Positions 30,071-34,158 of a stretch of 34,158 nucleotides of DNA are shown here, in pieces. A model generated the notes under the pieces. The model saw only the letters and a program-made list of their open reading frames with translations. It did no database searches and was not told where the DNA came from. The position numbers were made by a program, and so were the translations under genes. The stretch is from Candidatus Peribacteria bacterium RIFOXYB1_FULL_54_35 (lineage in GTDB: Bacteria > Patescibacteriota > Gracilibacteria > Peribacterales > Peribacteraceae): NCBI GenBank assembly GCA_001787755.1, contig MFYJ01000007.1, forward strand, positions 42,788-76,945. The letters run 5' to 3'. How positions within the stretch are numbered: the stretch's first letter is position 1; the number at the start of each line of letters is the position of its first letter.

Positions 30071-30328
30071 TCAGCCTAATTTACATGCTTCTTCTAGGTG
30101 CTTCTTTACGAATGCTCTGCCTGAATGGGATTTAAGATATTCCTCAAATTCTTTTGCTTTTGTGTAACTGACAAATGATACGGCCATTCGCAGTTTCCAC
30201 GGTTTGTGCTTGTTTGTATGAATACTTTTTCCGCCGTTGTGTTCGGTGAGTCTACGTCGGATATCATTTGTCATTCCGATGTACCAGTGTTTCTCGTTCT
30301 CTGATTCAAGATAGTACACATAGGGCAT
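30071..30328 (-). CDS. GIY-YIG domain nuclease-like protein
   Basis: 85 residues. YVYYLESENEKHWYIGMTNDIRRRL has the GIY (VYY) and YIG elements and the arginine region. The glutamate in AKEFEEYLKSHSGRAF completes the active site. It is of the short stand-alone YhbQ/UvrC-N type; a role is not established. It is the second such gene in the window and again lies near tRNA genes. A minus-strand TAAAAT box lies exactly six bases before the ATG. It starts just outside the right repeat of the island. Confidence 0.88.
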   Translation of the reverse strand: MPYVYYLESENEKHWYIGMTNDIRRRLTEHNGGKSIHTNKHKPWKLRMAVSFVSYTKAKEFEEYLKSHSGRAFVKKHLEEACKLG

Positions 30329-30334
30329 AATTCT

Positions 30335-30340
30335 ATTTTA
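30335..30340 (-). promoter_or_regulatory. -10 box of the GIY-YIG gene
   Basis: Minus-strand TAAAAT, six bases before the ATG at 30328; leaderless spacing. Confidence 0.6.
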
Positions 30341-30379
30341 TTTGCCCGGCTCCGTTCTTGTCATGCTCGAACTGCGCCG

Positions 30380-30456
30380 AGGCATCCGGCTTCGTGTTTT
30401 TTGGCTTCGCTACAATCTCGGCGTAGTTCTATGCTTGCATAGAACGAAGCCGGATG
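30380..30456. repeat. Inverted repeat at the 3' end of tRNA-Gly(CCC)
   Basis: Arms CATCCGGCTTCGT (about 30380-30392) and ACGAAGCCGGATG (about 30444-30456) touch the encoded CCA of the tRNA. An inner hairpin GTTCTATG-CTTG-CATAGAAC lies at about 30425-30444. The layout resembles the inverted repeat at the 3' end of tRNA-Arg. Confidence 0.7.
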
Positions 30457-30528
30457 GAGCGGGATACGAGAATCGAACTCGCGTCTCAAGCTTGGGAAGC
30501 TTGCATACTACCACTGTACTAATCCCGC
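30455..30528 (-). tRNA. tRNA-Gly (anticodon CCC), CCA encoded
   Basis: Acceptor GCGGGAT pairs with ATCCCGC, then T and CCA. The anticodon stem CAAGC/GCTTG encloses loop TTCCCAA, giving CCC (glycine). The T arm is ACGAG-TTCGATT-CTCGT. Confidence 0.94.
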
Positions 30529-30617
30529 AATTTCGTGGAAGACAAATGAGTGTGCGGTATTTATACCATATTGTTGTGTGCACAGATAAAAAAATGAGCT
30601 GAAGGCAGGCGAGTTTA

Positions 30618-30636
30618 TCCTGAGCTTGTCGAAGGG
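30618..30636. repeat. Dispersed palindromic repeat between tRNA-Gly genes
   Basis: TCCTGAGCTTGTCGAAGGG, with flanking AGGCAGGC and GCCTGCCT extending the stem. It is the most compact member of the family seen at 257-292 and 15384-15426. No gene is seen in 30529-30742. Confidence 0.6.
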
Positions 30637-30742
30637 CCTGCCTGGAAGCTCCACCATGCAAGGGGAAAGAGAGTACATGAGAGAAAAACCGGCTTGTCGG
30701 CCATAGCCTTGGCGACGGCCGAAGGTTTGCCCCTCGCGAGAG

Positions 30743-30819
30743 TGGAGCGGATGACGGGGTTCGAACCCGCGACCTTCGCCTTGGCAAGGCGACGCTCTAG
30801 CCAACTGAGCTACATCCGC
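30743..30819 (-). tRNA. tRNA-Gly (anticodon GCC), CCA encoded
   Basis: Acceptor GCGGATG pairs with CATCCGC, then T and CCA. The D arm is AGCTCAGTTGGCTAGAGC. The anticodon stem TCGCC/GGCGA encloses loop TTGCCAA, giving GCC. With TCC and CCC, all glycine codons are covered within this window. Confidence 0.96.
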
Positions 30820-30840
30820 ATTGTGAGAGAACGAACGGCT

Positions 30841-30954
30841 GCTAGCCAACCCGACTTCGCGCTGTGCGCTACGAGGGGGCGGGCCCGACTTCGCTCGGCT
30901 TCGCTGCGCTACGCCGTAGCTACGCCGGGCAGGCTGAGCACCATCCGCAGTGAG
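30841..30954 (-). pseudogene. Broken copy of the tRNA-Gly(GCC) 5' part with an 80-base D-loop insert
   Basis: On the minus strand the 5' acceptor/D-stem part of tRNA-Gly(GCC) (near GCGGATG and CTCAG) recurs at 30934-30954, and GTTGGCTAG recurs at 30841-30850. About 83 bases of GC-rich palindromic sequence separate them, exactly at the D loop. No anticodon or 3' parts follow. It lies on the 5' side of the intact tRNA, as at the window start. Confidence 0.65.
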
Positions 30955-31035
30955 GTGCATGCTACGAATGTTGCCGAGGGGATGCAAGGGCTAGATTCAC
31001 TATCTTGCGGGAGTCTGGCGGAGAACGGCGTTTTC

Positions 31036-31044
31036 TGCTACAAT
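31036..31044 (+). promoter_or_regulatory. Extended -10 of the pilin operon
   Basis: TGCTACAAT (TG-C-TACAAT). It ends six bases before the second of two adjacent ATGs (31051). Confidence 0.65.
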
Positions 31045-31050
31045 ACTATG

Positions 31051-31446
31051 ATGCGTTTGCATAGTGCATGCTGTTCGCTGGCGGTGGCAGGCGCCGCACT
31101 GCTCAGTGCGGGTGCTGCACATGCGCAGACTCCGCCTGCGCAGCTTGAGAACTCCGTTCCGTTGCTGCAGCCTCTGGGAGGTGCGACGTCCATTACGATT
31201 GGCCCGGGATACTATACGTTCCTCAATTACTTCAACGATGCTGTAGGCTGGATATTCCAGGTGGCGGTAGGGTTCACGGTTGTGTGGGTACTCATTGGAG
31301 GATTCCTGTACATGACGTCGGGCAATAACCAGAGCCAGCGCGGTGCGGCAATTTCCCGCATGACATGGGCGATTGGCGGTCTTCTTTTGCTGTTGTTCGC
31401 AGGATTCATTCTGCGCACTCTCAATAATCTCTTCTACGTCATATGA
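31051..31446 (+). CDS. VirB2/TrbC-like pilin, first gene of a pilin operon
   Basis: 131 residues. A signal peptide (residues 1-25, ending GAAHAQ) precedes a short Pro/Leu-rich region and two membrane spans, at about 65-88 and 105-127. The loop between them is TSGNNQSQRGAAISRM, like the short cytoplasmic loop of VirB2 pilins. It would form the pilus or channel of a type IV secretion-like machine. A longer in-frame ORF upstream crosses the tRNA region and is rejected. The start at 31051 follows the six-base promoter rule; ATG 31048 is equally possible. Its stop overlaps the next start (ATGA). Confidence 0.78.
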   Translation: MRLHSACCSLAVAGAALLSAGAAHAQTPPAQLENSVPLLQPLGGATSITIGPGYYTFLNYFNDAVGWIFQVAVGFTVVWVLIGGFLYMTSGNNQSQRGAAISRMTWAIGGLLLLLFAGFILRTLNNLFYVI

Positions 31447-32048
31447 GTCGTTTCATTTTTGTCTTTGGCCTTCTCTTCGCGCCGGTTGCTGCAATCGCGG
31501 CACCTCCGGGCATAGATCCCTGCTGGACTCTGGGTGCAGGTTTCTGCGACTCAGCAGCAGGCCAGTCTGTCATCGACGACGGTATTGTACGGACAGGGCT
31601 GCTCTTCGCCGGGCTTGCCGGCGCTGCAGCTGTGCTTTTCGCAGTCATTGGAGGTGCCCAGCTCCTGCTGAGTTTCGGCGATGAGAGCAAGATCACCAAA
31701 GGGAGGAATTCCATGATCTTCGCACTGGGCGGTTTTGCTCTTGTGCTTGCTTCGCAGGCGATTGTCTCCTTTGTGGTTGCATCGGCGGGTGCAGGCGGTT
31801 TGCACACCGCGAGCAATCCGTTCATCGGTGTCATGCAGCTTATTACAAATACGATCGTGGTTGCCCTGAACATTCTCTTTGTGCTTGTGATGGTGGTGTC
31901 TGGCATTCGCATGGTCATTGGCCATGGGAAATCTGATGAATTCACCAAAGCCCGGCAGGCGCTCATCTATGCGGTGGCCGGTGCATTCTTTGTCAATGTT
32001 GCCCATGCCCTCGTGAGGGGGATACTCGCTACCGGATTCGGCGGATGA
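31443..32048 (+). CDS. Double VirB2-like pilin protein
   Basis: 201 residues. A signal peptide (1-19, ending AAIAAP) precedes two similar halves, each a pair of membrane spans around a basic loop. Half one is about 48-113, with loop SFGDESKITKGRNSM. Half two is about 127-196, with loop GHGKSDEFTKARQAL. This looks like an internal duplication of a VirB2-type pilin unit, which would put two subunits in one chain. ATGA overlaps at both ends tie it to its neighbours in one operon. Confidence 0.72.
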   Translation: MSRFIFVFGLLFAPVAAIAAPPGIDPCWTLGAGFCDSAAGQSVIDDGIVRTGLLFAGLAGAAAVLFAVIGGAQLLLSFGDESKITKGRNSMIFALGGFALVLASQAIVSFVVASAGAGGLHTASNPFIGVMQLITNTIVVALNILFVLVMVVSGIRMVIGHGKSDEFTKARQALIYAVAGAFFVNVAHALVRGILATGFGG

Positions 32049-32386
32049 TGCACCTCTTCCAAATCTTCATGGCATTCTTTGTTCCCACTGCGTTTGCGGA
32101 CGTATGGCAGCAGTACTATGCACCTTTCGGTGGTGCGGGCACGGGAGTGGACTTTGTGAATACTCTTGCCATCCGTGCAGGGAATTTCGCACTAAAGCTC
32201 ATCACGGGTGCTGCTGTTCTCGCCATTATGTGGGGGGGGCTGAAGATGATTTCTTCTGCGGGGAATGAGGAGGGGAAGGAATCTGCGAAGAAGATTCTCT
32301 TCTATGCCATTGCCGGCTTGATTCTGGCGATCATCTCACAGGCTGCCATCAGCTTCACGCACCAGTTCGTCAGCAGCTTCACATAA
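32045..32386 (+). CDS. VirB2/TrbC-like pilin, third gene of the operon
   Basis: 113 residues. A signal peptide (1-18, ending TAFAD) precedes an extended region. Two membrane spans follow, at about 50-68 and 84-106, with the loop SSAGNEEGKESAKKIL between them. It has the same design as the other pilins here. The start overlaps the stop of the double pilin (ATGA), indicating coupled translation. metG follows after 58 bases with its own likely promoter. Confidence 0.75.
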   Translation: MMHLFQIFMAFFVPTAFADVWQQYYAPFGGAGTGVDFVNTLAIRAGNFALKLITGAAVLAIMWGGLKMISSAGNEEGKESAKKILFYAIAGLILAIISQAAISFTHQFVSSFT

Positions 32387-32444
32387 GCTTTTGCTCTCTT
32401 TGCTTCTTCTGCTAGCGGAAGACATGCGCTAGTCTGTTTGCGCT

Positions 32445-33995
32445 ATGTCACGCCGCTACATCACTACCGCCATCGACTATCCCAATGCCGCACCCCACAT
32501 GGGGCATGTGCTGGAGAAGGTGCTGGCAGACGTGGTGGTGCGCTGGTTCCGTCTCTGCGGTGATGCTGTGCGGTTCCAAATCGGGACAGATGAACATGGA
32601 ACGAAGATCCAGCGTACGGCGGAGAAAGAGGGGATTTCACCTAAGCAGCTGGTGGACCGCAATGTTCCGCTCTTTGAAGATCTCTACCAGCGGCTCAGCA
32701 TTTCCTACGACAAGTTCATCCGCACATCCGACGAGAGAGGGCACTATCCCACAGTCCAGGAACTGTGGAGGAGGCTTGCGAAGGCAGGGGTGCTGGAGAA
32801 ACGTACGTACACGGGGCTCTACTGCAGCGGCTGTGAGCGCTTTATGACCAAGCGTGATCTCCTCGGAGGCAAGTGTCCGAATCATCAGGTAGAGCCCGAG
32901 AAGGTCACGGAGGAGAACTGGTTCCTGAAGATGAGCGAGTACGGCGAGGAGCTGAAAAATCTCCTCACGAAAGACTGGGACGGAGAGAAGTACCGCATCG
33001 TCCCCCAGTTCCGGGAGAATGAAACACTCTCGCTCATAGACCAGGGGCTGGAAGATGTCTCCTTCTCACGGCCGAAGTCGAGCCTGGAGTGGGGGATTCC
33101 CGTTCCGGGAGACGATGAGCAGATCATGTACGTGTGGTGCGACGCTCTCACCAATTACATCTCTGGTCTCGGGTACTTCACCGGCCGCGAAGAGCGTGAG
33201 TGGTGGGATAAACCGGCAGTTGTTACTCATGTCATAGGCAAGGATATTGCGCGGTTTCATGCACTCATCTGGCCGCTCATGCTGCAGAAGGCCGGCGTGC
33301 GCCTCCCCGATGAGCTCCTCATCCATGGGTTCCTCACGAGCGAAGGGGAGAAGATGAGCAAGTCCCTCGGCAATGTCGTCGTGCCGGATGATGTACTGGA
33401 AAAATTCAAAGGCAATCCAGATCCGTTGCGGTTCTACCTGAGTCACGAGGTGCCGGTGGGACGCGACGGAGACTTCTCCTGGGATCGGTTCAAGAAGCTC
33501 TATGATGCTGCTCTCCGCAACAAATTGGGCAATTTGCTCAATAGGGTCCTTGTCTTGCTTCATAAGGAGGGAGGTCGGCTTGCGATACCAACAGGTGATC
33601 CTCAGCGAAAAGAGATCGTGCGTCATTGGGATGCATTTGCTGAACAAATGGATGTCTATGAGGTTTCGAATGCAATTTCTGCCCATCCAATGGCTATAGT
33701 TGAGGGAGGGAACCTTCGGATGGATGAGAAGAAGCCATGGACTCTCTCTGGCAAAGAGAAAGTGGAGGTGCTCAGTGCCATTGCAGAGATGCTCCGCCAC
33801 ATCGGATTGATGCTGCTTCCCTTCATTCCTGATACTGCGTACCGCATTTCCAAACAGCTCAATATTCCGTATGCCGAAGAAATGCTGAAGAAGGACTTCA
33901 TAATCACGAAGGCCATGAAGCAATGGGGAGGAGTGCAGGATTGGGGTTCTGTCGGTCAGCCTGAAATTCTCTTCGCTCCGCTTGAGGATGAGTGA
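32445..33995 (+). CDS. metG: Methionyl-tRNA synthetase
   Basis: 516 residues, class I synthetase. The start RRYITTAIDYPNAAPHMGHVLEKV contains the HIGH-type motif HMGH. IGTDEHGTKI, the zinc-knuckle region YCSGCERF with KCPNH, VWCDALTNYISGLGY and VIGKDIARFHALIWP follow. The signature GEKMSKSLGNVV is the KMSKS loop. The C-terminal helical anticodon-binding domain is present, but no extra tRNA-binding (Arc1p-like) domain follows, so it is the short form. It charges tRNA-Met. A weak -10 (TAGTCT) lies nine bases before the ATG. Confidence 0.97.
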   Translation: MSRRYITTAIDYPNAAPHMGHVLEKVLADVVVRWFRLCGDAVRFQIGTDEHGTKIQRTAEKEGISPKQLVDRNVPLFEDLYQRLSISYDKFIRTSDERGHYPTVQELWRRLAKAGVLEKRTYTGLYCSGCERFMTKRDLLGGKCPNHQVEPEKVTEENWFLKMSEYGEELKNLLTKDWDGEKYRIVPQFRENETLSLIDQGLEDVSFSRPKSSLEWGIPVPGDDEQIMYVWCDALTNYISGLGYFTGREEREWWDKPAVVTHVIGKDIARFHALIWPLMLQKAGVRLPDELLIHGFLTSEGEKMSKSLGNVVVPDDVLEKFKGNPDPLRFYLSHEVPVGRDGDFSWDRFKKLYDAALRNKLGNLLNRVLVLLHKEGGRLAIPTGDPQRKEIVRHWDAFAEQMDVYEVSNAISAHPMAIVEGGNLRMDEKKPWTLSGKEKVEVLSAIAEMLRHIGLMLLPFIPDTAYRISKQLNIPYAEEMLKKDFIITKAMKQWGGVQDWGSVGQPEILFAPLEDE

Positions 33996-34105
33996 GTCTC
34001 TCTGTAGAGTATTCCTTGCTCTCAAAGCTGAATGACCGGAGACCATTGAGGAACGGGAAAGAGGCGGGGGGAGCAGCAATTCTTTACTCATTACCCTACT
34101 TCAAC

Positions 34106-34158
34106 ATGTTTGATCCTATGTCCGAGCTGGGTGGCAGCACGTCGCAGTCCGATGACGA
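34106..34158 (+). CDS. Start of a gene cut by the window end
   Basis: An ATG at 34106 opens a frame, MFDPMSELGGSTSQSDD, to the window edge. A box TACCCT lies eight bases upstream, the usual spacing here. Too short to identify. The gap 33996-34105 shows nothing else. Confidence 0.35.
   Translation, partial: MFDPMSELGGSTSQSDD

Noticed and set aside
29880-30167. ORF over the right direct repeat
   Set aside because: It is out of frame with the repeated 55-aa gene and has no recognisable feature.
30694-31050. A long N-terminal extension of the first pilin
   Set aside because: The open frame crosses the tRNA-Gly(GCC) gene and its broken copy. A signal peptide and a promoter mark the start at 31051.

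Overview
Organism. The window looks like a chromosomal piece of a Candidate Phyla Radiation (Patescibacteria) bacterium, plausibly of the Peregrinibacteria/Peribacteria type. That placement is inferred from gene content, not searched. Support comes from short intergenic gaps, a PrgI/TraC-like/VirB2-like pilin set of the kind common in CPR genomes, a four-domain S1 protein with a lysine/glutamate-rich tail, small membrane proteins of unknown role, and lone ATP-grasp and carbamoyltransferase enzymes. Ribosomal protein L1 is present, which argues against the L1-lacking Parcubacteria group. Most of the window is moderately GC-rich, while 26.93-29.94 kb is clearly AT-rich.

Layout. 1-5.8 kb: tRNA-Gly(TCC), two envelope glycosyltransferases, YidD, small membrane proteins, a HIT protein behind a tandem-duplicated start region, and a HAD hydrolase. 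5.8-8.8 kb (minus): ribosomal S1 and a PrgI/TraC-like secretion pair. 8.9-13.5 kb (minus): clpC under a CIRCE operator, an AI-2E family exporter and a VirB2-like pilin. 13.6-17.5 kb: a dihydrouridine synthase, L1, L11 and two unknown proteins. 17.6-20.4 kb: ruvB, an EamA-like protein and a GT4 glycosyltransferase. 20.4-22.5 kb: tRNA-Lys, a GIY-YIG ORF, a broken tRNA-Lys copy, an unknown protein, TatD and tRNA-Arg(CCG). 22.6-26.9 kb: carbamoyltransferase, cupin, hemolysin III family protein, PurD-like ATP-grasp and a 55-aa basic protein. 26.9-30.06 kb: an AT-rich island bracketed by a 125-bp direct repeat of the 3' end of the 55-aa gene. It carries an HNH protein, a lipoprotein, a membrane protein and a receiver-like/Mrr-like nuclease fusion. 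30.07-31.0 kb: a GIY-YIG gene, tRNA-Gly(CCC), tRNA-Gly(GCC) and a broken tRNA copy. 31.0-34.16 kb: a three-gene pilin operon, metG and the start of another gene.

Four themes recur. (1) Many genes have a -10 box, often the extended form TGnTAnnnT, only 6-9 nt before the start codon and no Shine-Dalgarno sequence, so leaderless mRNAs appear common. (2) Several minus-strand genes end directly in inverted repeats with long unpaired middles and often short-period tandem-repeat arms. Two of these share the core GATGTTTGGTTT. (3) Broken copies of tRNA halves carrying hairpin-rich inserts lie beside intact tRNA genes. (4) The AT-rich island is the best candidate for an undescribed defence or mobile module: a degenerate receiver domain fused to an Mrr-type nuclease, an HNH protein with a winged-helix-like tail, and a repeated boundary motif near the genes.

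Functionally, the window mixes translation and RNA modification (S1, L1, L11, Dus, MetG, five tRNAs), protein and DNA maintenance (ClpC, RuvB, TatD), envelope building (glycosyltransferases, YidD, exporters) and pieces of a type IV secretion/pilus machine scattered over three loci, with no VirB4 motor ATPase in view.
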